Positions 52,721-64,000 of a DNA stretch of 64,000 bases are shown here, piece by piece (position 1 is the first letter of the stretch; the number at the start of each line of letters is the position of its first letter). The DNA comes from Chaetoceros tenuissimus (lineage: Eukaryota; Bacillariophyta; Thalassiosirophyceae; Chaetocerotales; Chaetocerotaceae): assembly GCA_021927905.1 (NCBI GenBank), contig BLLK01000038.1:1302001-1366000 (forward strand). Reading direction: 5' to 3'. Both the position numbers and the translations under genes were made by a program. The notes beneath the pieces were generated by a model. That model searched no databases, had not been told where the DNA came from, and saw only the letters and a program-made list of their open reading frames with translations.

Positions 52721-54048
52721 ATGGGAATCGAAGATATGAGTCAAGCTGATCTCCGAAAGGCTGCAGCAAAGGTTACAGCAGCCAAGACTGCGGAATCCAC
52801 CTTATTTGATCAAGAAGCTGAAAATCGTATTCCTAAATTTCGTGCAGCAGGTAAGTCTACACGAGATGAAAACTCTTGACACCACTGACACCAATCAATG
52901 TACAACCACTGACTTCCTTTACTTTTCACAGAAATTGACTCAGGAGTCTTTCTCGGTGAAGGAGGGTTCTGTAAAGTGACTGAATTACTCGAAGTATTCC
53001 TCGATGGACAAGCAGATGCAAACCCTTCACCATTCACTCAAGATAGAGAATACATTTCTAAAAACTTTCAAAGAGATGGAAGGGCTCGATATGCAATCAA
53101 AAAGCTCAAACCGGATTTATTGAATCGTGGACCAGAGAATTTCTTGAGTGGAGTTGTTGATCTCGCTATTGAAGTCAAGTATCTTGCTTTGATTCAGCAT
53201 CCACATATTATCAAGATGCGTGCTGTTTGTAATGTTGATTATTGTTCAGAACAGTTTTTTGTTGTTTTGGATAGATTGTTTGATACTCTTGGTGATAGAA
53301 TTGAAGTATGGTCCAAGGAACTAAAGAGTATGAGTGGATTGAAAAGTATCAAGGATGTAGGAGGAGGAAAGAAGGAAGAACACCTAGGGCAGAGACTGGT
53401 TGTCATGTATGATATTTGTTCTGCTCTCAATTTTTTACACAGCAACAAGTAAGTATGTTTTGGTCTATATTGAAATGCATCTACTATACAATCATTATTT
53501 TGTTTATTCTAACTATCTTCTTCTATAGTATCATCTACCGCGATTTGAAACCAGACAACATTGGATTTGATGTAAGAGACGATGTGAAAATTTTTGATTT
53601 TGGCCTTGCTGCTGAGATGCGACCAGATCTCTCTGATGGAAATGATGGGTACCACTTGACTGCAGAAAGTGGATCGCCTCGTTATATGGCACCAGAAGTT
53701 GCACTTGGAAAGCCATACAATCAGAGAGTTGATACATATTCGTTTGGACTGATGTTATGGGAAGTATGTGAGATGAAAACTCCTTTTGAAGGACACGATT
53801 TTGACTCCTTGACTGCTCAAGTATATAATGGAAATGAAAGACCACCAATCAACAAAAAGTTGCGTCAAGAACTGGCAAATATCATGACTACATGCTGGGA
53901 TGCAAATCCTTCTCGAAGAATGGACTGCGAGGAAATCATGACACAGCTAAGAAACGAGATTGGTATCAGCTATGGAACTGATTCCATTTTTGGTCAATTG
54001 GATGAAACTCACAAAACTGAAAAGAGTGCTCAAGCACATGGTCGCTAA
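52721..54048 (+). CDS. Protein kinase, tandem paralogue 1 (388 aa)
   Basis: Exons are 52721-52850, 52932-53448 and 53529-54048 (1167 nt; introns 81 and 80 nt). The ATG sits in a CACCATGG context. Kinase hallmarks: Gly loop 'FLGEGGFCKV' near residue 50, 'YAIKKLK', 'IQHPHIIKMRAV', catalytic loop 'IIYRDLKPDNIGFD' (Tyr replaces the usual His of HRD), 'VKIFDFGLAAEM', 'GSPRYMAPEVAL' and 'DTYSFGLMLWEV'. The last, with 'CWDANPSRRMDCEEI', points to a TKL-like group. A ~40-residue insert lies between the Gly loop and the VAIK Lys. The gene is 1.27 kb upstream of its paralogue (55316-56670), from which it is separated by a MITE. Substrate unknown. Confidence 0.87.
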
Positions 54049-54355
54049 TTTTGTTCTGCAGATTTTACTATTATAAGTTAGATATATTTGTTATAAAAAC
54101 CTACTCGCAGAAATGTGGTACTGCATTTTCATCAAAGATGTAACAGATACTCCGATCAAATGCAAATTGAAAGAATCTTCTGAATATTTTGCAGCACTTT
54201 GAAGCATCAAGGGCGCTATTTTTCTTATGCTACAGTCTTTAGACCGTGAAATGAAATGACTTGTGGAATTTGCAGCAGGATAGTACTTAGCTAAGTAGGT
54301 ACAAAATGATAAATGATACTCATTCTCTTTTTCTGATGAGGAAAACAGGAACCTA

Positions 54356-54766
54356 CACTAATAATTGTGTTACAAAACGTACCTGTTTTTGAAATCGTAC
54401 CCCCCTTTTTAAGCCTCACATCAAAGCGTACCTAGTGACAAGTTTTTGGAAACGTACCTACTTATAACCCTTGTTTAACGGAAAATTGCAAGTTTAATTT
54501 TTATATTGTTGTTCTGCTTGACTACTACTGGCTCTATTACTATATTATAATGCTTAATTTCATTTGATTGATTATTAAAAATACTCGTTGATAGATAGAC
54601 TTATCACTTTTACAAGTGTGCTCATGATTTTGAAGTATTTCTACGCGGAAAGTTACAAAACGTACCCAGTTTGAAAACGTACCCCCCTTTTCTAAGCCCG
54701 AGCCAAAGCGTACCTACTCAACATTTTTGGAAACGTACCTAGGTACGTTTTGTAACACAATTAGTG
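54356..54766. mobile_element. MITE with TA target duplication and CGTACC motif array
   Basis: The 411-bp element starts CACTAAT and ends ATTAGTG, flanked by TA on both sides (54354-54355 and 54767-54768). The TIRs match over GTGTTACAAAACGTACCT, with only a 3-bp indel near the tips. Inside each end lies a direct copy of a ~95-bp block carrying four CGTACC motifs: left at 54378, 54396, 54427 and 54453; right at 54661, 54678, 54709 and 54734. The spacings are 18/31/26 and 17/31/25. An inverted motif GGTACG (54742) closes the right end. The centre (54460-54650) is plain AT-rich DNA without an ORF. A TA duplication suggests Tc1/mariner-type mobilisation. Confidence 0.88.
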
Positions 54767-54861
54767 TATACGTATGGTTTCTGAAGTAGTATTGTCGTAG
54801 AAAGAAGGTAGGAATGATGAGAACTTAGGATTAAAAACCTTTGATAGGAGTACGTAATGAC

Positions 54862-55053
54862 ATGAACAATGAATCATCATCAAACGAAAATAAGCACAGC
54901 ACATCCTTCATCACGGACTCACTCAACCTTCTACCACCTGTTCTCACTGTAACTGGGTCGGTTTACAATAAGATGTCGGAACAAGAGGTGGCAAACCGGG
55001 TGGCACTGATCCTCTCTGCTTTCATTCGTGCACACGATTACGTAGCTCAATAA
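54862..55053 (+). CDS. Possible small ORF (63 aa), doubtful
   Basis: ATG at 54862 to a TAA ending at 55053. The N-terminus is Asn/Ser-rich; the C-terminal half could be a helix ('MSEQEVANRVALILSAFIRA'). No family recognised. It lies between the MITE and kinase 2 with no shared splice logic, and could be chance. Confidence 0.25.
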   Translation: MNNESSSNENKHSTSFITDSLNLLPPVLTVTGSVYNKMSEQEVANRVALILSAFIRAHDYVAQ

Positions 55054-55315
55054 TAGTCCAATTAATTCAGGCCCAGTGTACACGTGCTTTTAAAAAGTCT
55101 AATTTTATTCGGGACTGGAAATCTTGGCAGCTTGTGACGACAAAAATTAATCTTCTGCAGGAGGTATCTTGTAAGTTCCATACTTACCGGATTTACTTAC
55201 TTCATCTTCATGAAAATACACAGGCAAACAACAACGTAGAACAGCTGTCTGGACCTTCCTTTCACCTCATTAGTACTGACTTTACTGGGGTCTCCTACAT
55301 AAAACATCAAGAAAC

Positions 55316-56670
55316 ATGTCTCACCTAAATGAAGATTTCCTACGAAAGAGATCGCAACAGATCCTTGATGCCAAGGCAAAGTCCAAGGCTATTTTTAATA
55401 AAGAGGCTGAAGCTAGCTTCCCAAGATTTAAGCCCGATGGTAAGTTGTGTATCTTTCAAACACCCAAGCAAAGATCATCTGAAAAGATCTTTCATTACTC
55501 TCTATTTTGAATCAATGATACTCATCTCATTTATATATCCTCATCCTGAACAGAAATTACCCTTGGAAGAGTACTAGGAAAGGGAGGCTTCTGTACCGTA
55601 AGTGAAGTTGTCGGGGTGAAACCAGCCTCTGTAGAAGATGACATGGCCGACATGAATCTAGAGGAAAACCCATATATTGGACTTCAGAATAAAAAGTTCA
55701 TCACAGACCGTCATCTCCGTAATGGAAAAGCACGTTATGCAATCAAAAAGGTGACTGACGGCTGCTTTCAAAAGGGCGACCCGCAGTTCTTTGTATCTAG
55801 TACAATCGACCTTGCTATGGAAGTCAAATTCCTTGCTGTTCTTCGTCATACACATATTATCAAGATGCGTGCTTTAGCAGATGTCCCACATACTTCTGGA
55901 GAATTTTTCATTCTAATGGACTGCCTTACTGGTACATTAGAAGATCGTATTGAAAAGATATGGAAACCGGAAGCTGGAAAGAGAATGGTGAGGAAAGAAG
56001 TAAAGAACGAACTCATGTGTGATAGAGTTGCAGTTGCTTTTGATATTTGTTCCGCTCTTGAATTTCTACACGAGAAAAAGATTATTTACAGAGATTTGAA
56101 GCCTGAAAATCTCGGTTTTGATGTACGTGACGACATTAAGCTTTTTGATTTCGGATTGTCCGCGGAGTTGGATGATGATACCATTGTTCCAGGATCTAGA
56201 CCTGCCACTTATAATTTGACTGGTGAAACTGGAAGTTTCCGCTACATGGCTCCAGAGGTTGCTAATTCTCAACCATACAACACTACTGCGGATGTGTTTG
56301 CTGTGTCTATCCTTTTGTCATTTGTAAGTGTTTACTTTGATACATTTCCACTAGAAATCTTTTTTCACTTTTCTAATCTTTGACTTTTGTCATTCAGATG
56401 ATTGAATTGAAGCAGCCATTCAAGGGCTACAATTTCACTAAAATGAAGCAAAAGGTCTTTAACGGAAAAGATAGACCAGCGATTTCAAAAGATTGCCCAA
56501 AGAAAATCGCAGCCTTGTTGCCAAAAATGTGGGACAGGAATCTTGCAAATAGACCAAACTTGGAACAGGTGAAAGCTATCCTTGAAGAAGTTATTCTAGA
56601 CTTGAATGGAGGGGATGCAGCTCTCCTTGATATGACTAATCGTACAAATAAGAGTTTGAATGGAAGGTAG
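55316..56670 (+). CDS. Protein kinase, tandem paralogue 2 (388 aa)
   Basis: Exons are 55316-55439, 55554-56323 and 56398-56670 (introns 114 and 74 nt), giving the same 388-residue length as its upstream paralogue. Motifs: 'LGRVLGKGGFCTV', 'YAIKKV', 'LRHTHIIKMRALADV', 'KIIYRDLKPENLGFD' (YRD as in the paralogue), 'IKLFDFGLSAEL', 'GETGSFRYMAPEVANS' and 'LANRPNLEQV'. The first intron sits at the same place and phase as in paralogue 1 (just before the Gly loop, after an E-I-forming G|AA). The second differs: paralogue 1 splits before 'IIYRDLK', while this gene splits later, after 'FAVSILLSF'. The C-lobe is more divergent. Same TKL-like grouping, substrate unknown. Confidence 0.87.
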
Positions 56671-57046
56671 ACTAGTTCTCGAATGAAAATTTAATGAAAT
56701 CTGAACAAAAAGTTTTGAAAGATGATACTTATGTGAAAGAGCGTGATTTGGATTAATGGCTCACATACTTAACATTAAAATTACTTCATATATAAATATT
56801 ATTTTTGAAATCTATTAGCCATAATTATGCTGTAATTGATACGGAAATAAATACACACAACTTCAAATGAAGAAGCATTAAAACGTTAAGCTCCGTTAAA
56901 AAGATATTCTCATTTTCTACGTCATCAATGGCCTTGCTTCTGACAACCTCTCATTTTTGTTGCCAATTTGGAGAGGAGAAGCAGCTCACGAACTCACGAA
57001 GCTTTGGATCCATTTCAATCTTTAGTGTCGAATTGTTAATAGGAAG
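56671..57046. other. Intergenic, 0.38 kb
   Basis: The region lies between two plus-strand genes. AT-rich, with a CGTCATC stretch near 56920; nothing recognised. Confidence 0.5.
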
Positions 57047-59379
57047 ATGCTATCTAGGCTTGGGTTTGCAAGATATGTTTCGAAGTTTATAAAGACATTT
57101 CCTGTCCAATGTAGGAAAGGATGCAATGGCTACCTGTCCTCCATTTCTACCAATAATCGTTTCTATTCATCGAAAGACTCTAAAGTTGGCCTCTTTTCTC
57201 TTGATCTTCATCAGCCAAAAGATTTTTTAGATCATGCAAAGAGGGCAATGCAAGAATGCAACACATTGCGTGAGACTATCCGTAATTCATTGGGTACCAA
57301 TGTGTTATCACCTAGAGAAACACTTTTACACTTGGATGAAATATCCAATAAAGTGTGTTCTGTAATTGATGCATCAGAACTTTGTCGGTCTGTTCATGCC
57401 TCAGCAGAGTGGAGAAACGCAGCTTCGTCAGCTTTTCAAATACTATCTGAATATATAGCGGAGTTGAATGCTGACACAGCTCTTTATCAATCTCTAGTAC
57501 CAATCACGTCCAATCCTGAAATCATGCAAAATTTAACAGAAGAGGAAAGGCGAATGGCGATATTACTTCAGAAAGAGTTTGAACGTGACGCCATACATTT
57601 ATCAGACCAAGAGAGGGAACGTGTACAGCAACTTAATAGTTTTGTAGTTCAATTGGAAACAATGTTTACAGAAAACTTGGTACGTCATAAAAGTTTTGAA
57701 TTAGAAGGGCCACTCGTAGACGATGTATACAAAACCATTCCAAAGTCAGTAATTTGTCAAAATATTCAACAGAATAATTCAAGAGATGATTCCGTGACGC
57801 TAACAACGGAACCACATATTGCAAATTCACTATTGAAATATTCACAATCAGCGAACTTGAGAAGGGAGATATTTATGGAAGCGAATACTGCTTGTCCTCA
57901 GAATTTAGATGTGTTGGATGCTTTGATTAAGCAGCGGCATGAATTAGCACAGGCCATGGGATATCCCTCTTATGCACACTACTTTTTATCGGATAAAATG
58001 GCTATGCATCCTGATAATGTCATGAAGTTTTTACATAATGTCAAGAATGCATCTCAACAACAATACAATCATGACATGCAAACACTGTCAATGGTGAAAT
58101 CTCAGATTGAAGGCACTACTGAAGAGTTAAAACCGTGGGATTTGAGTCATTACACAGGTATTGTGAAAAGTCATTTATTTGAAGGACAAGATGATGCTGG
58201 GTCACTTGCTGGGTACTTTACAGTAGATCAAACCTTGGAAGGACTCAAAGATTTGGTACAGCGATTATTTGGGATCAGAATGACTGAAGTGGATATGAAT
58301 GCTAATGAAACATGGGATGTAGATGGCAGCGGTGTTAGTACGCTTCGAAAGTATGAATTCGTTGAAGAAAAAAGTGACAAGCCACTTGGTTGTGTGTATT
58401 TTGACTTGCATCCGCGTCCAAATAAATATACTCATGCTGCACATTTTACTGTGCGTTGTGGATGTGAGGTATTTGAATCAAGAAGCAGTGGAGAAGCAGT
58501 CCATCAACTGCCTATTGTCGCGCTAGTCTGTAATCTTTCACCCCCATATGCAGGAACAGGCTCTGCTTCTATTTTATCACATGCAGAAGTTGAGACTTTG
58601 ACACATGAGTTTGGACACTGGTAAGACTAGTATTCCATGTATTATTTTCGTATCAATTCTATGAACTAGAGCTTACAAATTCTACCATTCATAGCCTTCA
58701 CTCTCTTCTCTCAAGAACATCATTCCAACATCTAAGTGGAACTCGAGCTGCGATGGATTTTGTAGAAACCCCATCTCATTTGCTGGAGTATTATGTTTGG
58801 AATAAACAGTTCTTACAAAAAATTGGATCCCACTATGAAAGCGGTAAATCTATTCCAGAAGATAAAATTGACAATTTGATCAAGTCAAAGAATTCATTTC
58901 AATCACTTGAAATCCAGTCTCAATGGTAAGTTGAAATTGCATTTCAGTTACAATTTTTCTTTCTCCAAGAATTTATTGACTTTCAAATATTCCTTAGTGT
59001 GTATGCCATGTTCGACCAAACTATTTTTGGGCAACCAGAGAATTGGCAAGGATCGACAACAGACCTCTTCAGAAAACTTCATCAAGAAAATGGACTAATG
59101 TTTGCGGAAGGCACGCACTGGCATTCAAAATTTTCTCATCTCGTTAGCTATGGTGCAGGCTATTATTCTTACCTGTATGCATCAATTTTCTCTGCAGATA
59201 TTTGGGCTACGTGTTTCCAGGACGGAGCGACAGCTTTCGATAAAAACACCGGGGAGAAGTATTGGAAAGAAATATTGGTACATGGAGGGTCTAAGGATCC
59301 GAATCAGATGCTAAGATCTATGCTGGGTCGCGAACCTGACGTTTCTACTTTTTTCAGTCGACTCTCAAGATCAGTGTAA
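57047..59379 (+). CDS. Mitochondrial intermediate peptidase, M3 metallopeptidase (728 aa)
   Basis: It removes octapeptides from imported mitochondrial precursors. Exons are 57047-58620, 58695-58925 and 58998-59379 (introns 74 and 72 nt). The first junction falls inside the zinc site and rebuilds 'LTHEFGHCLHSLLSRT', the M3 family H-E-x-x-H signature. The third zinc ligand region is 'AAMDFVETPSHLLEYY' as in oligopeptidase F/MIP. The N-terminus (MLSRLGFARYVSKF ... NRFYSS) is basic and Ser-rich without acidic residues, a typical mitochondrial presequence. Substrate-loop Tyr/Gly residues are present in 'LVSYGAGYYSYLYASIFS' near the C-terminus, and the length matches MIP. An alternative would be another M3 oligopeptidase, but presequence plus size favour MIP. 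Confidence 0.9.
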
Positions 59380-59481
59380 CAACAAATTATTAGTTTACAT
59401 ATCTAAGTAACAGTTTATTATGAACTATGAATATAGAATTTTCATGAAAGTTGTCGGACAAGTAAGTATGTTCTAGATAGT

Positions 59482-62400
59482 CTAGTTGGCATTCTTACAA
59501 ACACCGTTTTTCCCAGGATTGCAACAACGAGAGCAGCAAGAAGTCGGACATTCAACTTCGACCTCACCATAGTATTCGTCACCTGGAAGTAAATCATTTA
59601 GGCAGTCAGCATCCAGCTCCCGTAACTCAGAATCCCATAAAGAACAAATAGAGTCTGGCATGACACCATCAAAATTGTTATGACTAAGGTAGACCATTTC
59701 TAAGAAAGAACTCGTGAGCGTCAATTCTCTAATCCAAGTATATCGACACTTTTTGTACGTACCTAGTGTGTCAATGGTACCCAATGACAGCGGAATATTA
59801 CCAGTAAATGCATTATCCCACAATTGAAGAAGTCTCAGCTTTTTCAGATTACCAATTTCATCTTGTAACTTCCCTGAAAAGTCATTGAAACCGGCTTTTA
59901 TATATTTCAGATTCTTGGCCTTGTATAAATTATCAGGAAGGCTACCATTGAACTGATTTATTTCAACAACTAGTTCCTCCAATTCTTCAGCTATCGGCAA
60001 ATGAAGACGCCCTTTGAACTTATTGCGGTCTATCCAAAGAGACCTCAAATTTGTCAAAGCTATCACATCTTCTGGCCATGATGTGAAGAGATTGTCACTC
60101 AATGTCAAATACTCTAGTTTGTCCAAGTCTCCGATAGCTGATGGTATCGAACCACCAAAAGTATTTGCTTTCAGGTGAAGGCCCTTCAGTTGTTCAAGGT
60201 TTCCTAGTTCTTCCGAAAGCGTCCCATTAAAGGCGTTATACCCCAGATTCAATACTATTAGATTTGTGAGATTGTAAATGTCCTTAGGCAATTCACCACT
60301 CATCTTATTCCAATGAAGATCGAGGTCAAGCAATTGAGAGAGCCCTCCGATAGCCGAGGGTAAGAATCCATGGATGGTATTATTGACAAGAGAAATGATT
60401 TGTAATTTATCAAGTCGCACAATCTCTGTTGGTATCGTTCCATGAAGATTCATTTCATCTTGAAGGTAAGTGCAAAGACAATGGTGAGCAAGAGTTACAA
60501 ATGGTAGCATACACCATTTATTGATGATATTACTTACTCAGATCAAGGCCAATTATTTTTCCATTATTGCAAATGATTCCTCCCCACTCACATTCATCAA
60601 CGTCACTAAGCCAAGATGACCTCTCCTCAATGACCTCCTCTCTATTTTTATGTTCGCATTTGGTATCACTATAGTCAAAACTTGCGGAACAACTCTCCCA
60701 TCCATTTCCTTTCAGTTTGAAGTAAAATAATGTACACACAAACCTCTGCTGTAGATCAAAGGTGCTGTTTGCACTATTACGTGCTGCCTCAGTAACTTCA
60801 TTCAATTCTTGAAACTTTGAGAATGCATAATTATCTTGCGTTATCCAAGCAAATGCTTTCCCGTAGGAACTTGTAGGATCAGAGTAAGCTTGGTTCCCGA
60901 ACATTTCTATTATTGAGTTTGCAATTTCCCCTTGTAAATTTGAAGTTGGTGCTTGGGTTGGTGAAAGTTCTTCATTTTCTTTCAATTTTGTTTTTGAAAG
61001 CAGGAAAACTAATGTCAAAGTCACTATCACTGCAGCTATAAATGCTACAAGTGTCCATCTTACGAGGGATCTTGATAATTTTCCTTTCGTACTTGGGTCA
61101 TAATTTCTTGCCTCGTTGAGGTTATCGTCTTCATCCTCAATTGCCATTGCCACGACAAGTTTATCATCTTCCTCTTCCGACGCCGATTCAGTGTCAACCA
61201 CTTTCTTTTTTCGACGGACGTTTGCATCACTAGTTGCTTGATTCTCGACATCAAGTTCTAAGAGTGGCTCCGTTTCTAAGTCATTTTCATCTGGTTCATC
61301 ATCCTCATCGAACTCACTCTGATCACCCAACTCTTCTTCCGAATGCAAATTTCGAGCGCCAATATCGTCTCTGCTATTTTTAGTGAGCTGTTGAGCCTCG
61401 AGTTTTGAAGATATCCTTTCATCAAGTATGTCCCGCTGCTTTGAGTTGTTTGTATTAGACAAAGGAGACTCTTCACTTGAGGAAGTTGACGGCGAAGGTA
61501 CAATGTCCTCATCAACATCTCTTTGGGTACTTTTGTTAATACTCGGTTCGGATTCATATCCAGATTGATGCGAATTCATCTTTTTGCGAATTTTAGATTC
61601 TGTGTCTTCATTATTTTGAGAGGGCAACGAACTTGCTCCAGCCTGTAACTTGGACTTTATTCTATGTTCAATACTATGCTCAACAGTACTTTTCCTTGGA
61701 AACGCACTCAGGGTAGATTTAAGCATATCTTCATCACTTTCATGTTTAGGCAATTTAGTTTGAGCACCGCTTCCATTCAGTTTGCCATCTATTCTTCTGT
61801 TGATTTCATCATTGGTAGTATGCTTTTGATCATCATCGTTATGATACGGTTTCGCAAATCCTTGCTGCTTCTCGTATTTCAATTTGCTATTTATGCTTTC
61901 CTCAATGCCCCTTGATGTATTTGAAACAGTTAAAGTAGCTGTAGCAGTGTCATCGATTTTCTTCAAGTTTGCGAAAGTTTTGTTCTCGGAATGCAATTTG
62001 GCATTGATTCTATCTTCAATGCTTTTTGAAGAGTTTGGAATACCTGAAGCAGCATTTCTATGCACCTTTTCATCGGTCTCAAATGGCGGTGGGTTCTTGT
62101 CTTCATCTGAATGACTCTCAACCGAATAACTTTTGTTCTCGGAATGCAATTTGGCATTGATTCTATCTTCAATGCTTTTTGAAGAGTTTGGAATACTTGA
62201 AGCGGCATTTCTATGCACCTTTCCATCGGTCTCAAATGGTGGTGGGTTCTTGTCTTCATCTGAATGACTCTCCATCGAATGCATTCCCACCTTTGCTTTT
62301 ATTTTGAAATCAAGATCAGGGGGATCAGATTTCCTCTCCTCTGCCTCCAATTTATTCTTTATCCTTTCTTCTAGAGAGTATTCAGCACTTTGTTTTGTTC

Positions 62401-64000
62401 GTATTGCGGTGCTAATCGGGGCACTATCGGTAGTATACCTAATGTTTTCCTTTGCCGGTATTTTGGAATCTTCCTCAAGGTCGATTTCATTCTCTTGTTT
62501 TCTTTGCTCCTTGATATTGTCTACAATTTCATCACTTTCCATAGCATCTTCAATCTCATTTTCTTCATCAACTGAAAAACTTCGAGTACTGACAGCTTTT
62601 ATCAAGGCAGATAAACGTTCATGGTTGACATCGTCAACAGCATCGTTCTCATCTTCGGCATCATCTTCTGCATGATCATCATCACTCGAACTTTGATCTG
62701 AAATACTACTAGCAGAAGAAACCTCTACCGCCCCATTCATCAAGTCGGAATCATAGACATTGTGCTGAGTTCGAAATTTATCGCCATATCGTGAACCTGC
62801 TTCTGAATAACAATGCCTTGAACTTGCCTCAGAATGAGATGTCTGGCAAACACTAAGATTTCCAAAAGAAGGAAAAGATCTATCTGTAGTGCCCATATAA
62901 AATGCATTGAATGTATTACCATCTGCTGGACGAGTCCCATCTTCTTGTTGCTGTTCTTCTTTTTCATCTTCATTATTTTGAGAATCTGAACTTATTTGCT
63001 CTTGACCATTTCTAGATATGCTGCCATGGTCATTCTCGGACGGCCCACTAGAAGGATGACCTATTCCTTCTTCTTGTCTTGATTTTGAACTAGAAGTCGA
63101 TTCTGCAGTACTCTCATCATCCATATCATTGTATTGGTCAAGTAATGTCAAAATATCTGTCCATAAATTGAGTGTCTCAGTATTTTTGAGCACTTTCATG
63201 ATATTCGTTATTTCATAGACTGTCCTGATGGTATCTTCATTACTAATAGCTCTTTTATTCCTCGCATCTTGATCCATCATATCTTGGATACACACTGCAA
63301 CTTGGTGCAAGCACTTTGTCACATGTTCTACAAAGAGTTGACATTCTTCAGAACTCTTGAAAACACCACCGTCCACATTCAAAGCATCTACTAAAGCTCC
63401 CGCTGCAACAATAACTCCACCTTCCGGACAGCACCGTATTATTGTACAAAGCAATTCGTATACCATAATAGTTACATCTTCAGTGTTCATTTCTATAATC
63501 AATTCCATGCTTGTATCAATCATTATAGATAAAAACCCATCATCACAAAAGTAATGAGGCAGGACACTGTTCATTCCACACTTATCCAACAACTCAATAA
63601 ATTGCATATAAGACTGTAAACATGCAATAGCTGTACTAGTTTTTGTAATATTTTCCATAGTTTCCACCAATATCGGAGCCACAAAGGAATGAAACCTTGA
63701 ATTACCAATAGACTGCAATAAATCACTAGATTTCTCAAACAGCTCCCTATCTATTTGATAATCACTAAAAGCAAGGGTATACATTTCTATTATCCGTCTG
63801 TACATCTGATCTGTAATCTGGTCTTTGCAATGTACCAATGAAGCAACCTCATAAGCATACAGTGCAGCTGTAAAGCTAATACTAGCATGTACACCTTTGA
63901 ACTGATCCGGGTATTCCGCCACCCTCAAAAAGGCCGCTACGACAAGATGACAACTAAAAGTTGAATTTTCAATATTTGGCTTGGAGACTAAATGTGCGAC
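59482..64000 (-). CDS. Transmembrane LRR receptor-like protein, 5' end beyond window (>1440 aa)
   Basis: Exons are 60538 and upward (open to the window edge at 64000), 60458-59763 and 59699-59482; introns 79 and 63 nt. From the N-terminus there are ~270 residues of helical, ARM-like sequence ('LVVAAFLRVAEYPDQFKG', 'VYELLCTIIRCCPEGGVIV'). A ~700-residue disordered acidic region carries about eight 'IExRIxxKL' motifs and a duplicated 51-residue unit. One TM helix follows near 61000-61060 ('LVAFIAAVIVTLTLVFLL'), then an LRR cap ('SDVDECEWGGIICNNGKI') and about 10 plant-type LRRs ('LPSAIGGLSQLLDLDLHWN'). The end is Cys-rich ('CPTSCCSRCCNPG'). The topology suggests a large cytoplasmic N-terminus and an extracellular LRR ectodomain, a common diatom layout. 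No kinase domain; ligand unknown. Confidence 0.85.
61978..62283 (-). repeat. Tandem duplication, 153-bp period (51 aa), inside the LRR protein gene
   Basis: Two units (about 61978-62130 and 62131-62283) with very few differences. Each encodes an 'ESHSDEDKNPPPFETD', 'KVHRNAAS.IPNSSK', 'SIEDRINAKLHSENK' sequence. In-frame and apparently recent. Confidence 0.88.

Overview
This window is nuclear DNA from a diatom (stramenopile). Four features support that. One protein carries the 'NDVLCGRGG...H.GN..FR' domain that is greatly expanded in diatoms. A plastid GTPase has a bipartite presequence with a 'DAFAPS' (ASAFAP-like) junction. There is a large receptor-like LRR protein and an ankyrin family of diatom type. 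The genes are AT-rich, densely packed on both strands, and carry few, short (63-114 nt) GT-AG introns. Species cannot be assigned from the sequence alone.

Layout. 0-2 kb: the 5' half of a damaged Ty3/gypsy retrotransposon, running off the left edge. 2.3-11.4 kb: an EF-hand protein with an exact 366-bp triplication, two MYND zinc-finger proteins, and an unrecognised acidic protein with a duplicated RVRF-containing module. 11.6-14.9 kb: a 3-exon protein of unknown function and a 6-exon protein kinase. 15.2-16.3 kb: a probable DNA element holding a frameshifted acidic ORF. 16.5-24.3 kb: MSH5, an F-box-like/ankyrin protein and TCF25. 25.4-35.5 kb: a GNAT-PhzF fusion, a mitotic-type cyclin, the diatom-domain protein, a Dabb-domain protein, plastid EngB GTPase and a TTD14-like NTPase. 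35.8-36.9 kb: a very clean non-autonomous DNA transposon (68-bp identical TIRs, 8-bp TSD). 37.3-41.4 kb: a von Willebrand D-domain secreted protein interrupted by an in-frame stop, then a HORMA meiotic protein. 42-51.9 kb: one intronless 3279-codon Rav1/DMXL homologue with added PDZ, SH2 and C2 domains and an eight-copy coding minisatellite. 52.7-56.7 kb: two tandem paralogous kinases separated by a TA-flanked MITE with a CGTACC array. 57-64 kb: mitochondrial intermediate peptidase and a transmembrane LRR protein cut by the right edge.

Functionally this is ordinary housekeeping diatom chromosome. It covers meiosis (MSH5, HORMA), V-ATPase assembly (Rav1/DMXL), organelle biogenesis (EngB, MIP), ribosome quality control (TCF25), cell cycle (cyclin) and signalling (three related kinases, EF-hand and LRR proteins). 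It is punctuated by four mobile-element insertions. I do not see operon-like co-function. The most novel material is the set of DNA elements with subterminal motif arrays, the unusual domain fusion in the Rav1/DMXL protein, and the in-frame stop in the VWD gene.

Intron-exon models were built by hand from GT-AG sites that keep frame and restore conserved motifs. Start codons are the first ATG that makes sense, because several long frames begin at non-ATG codons.
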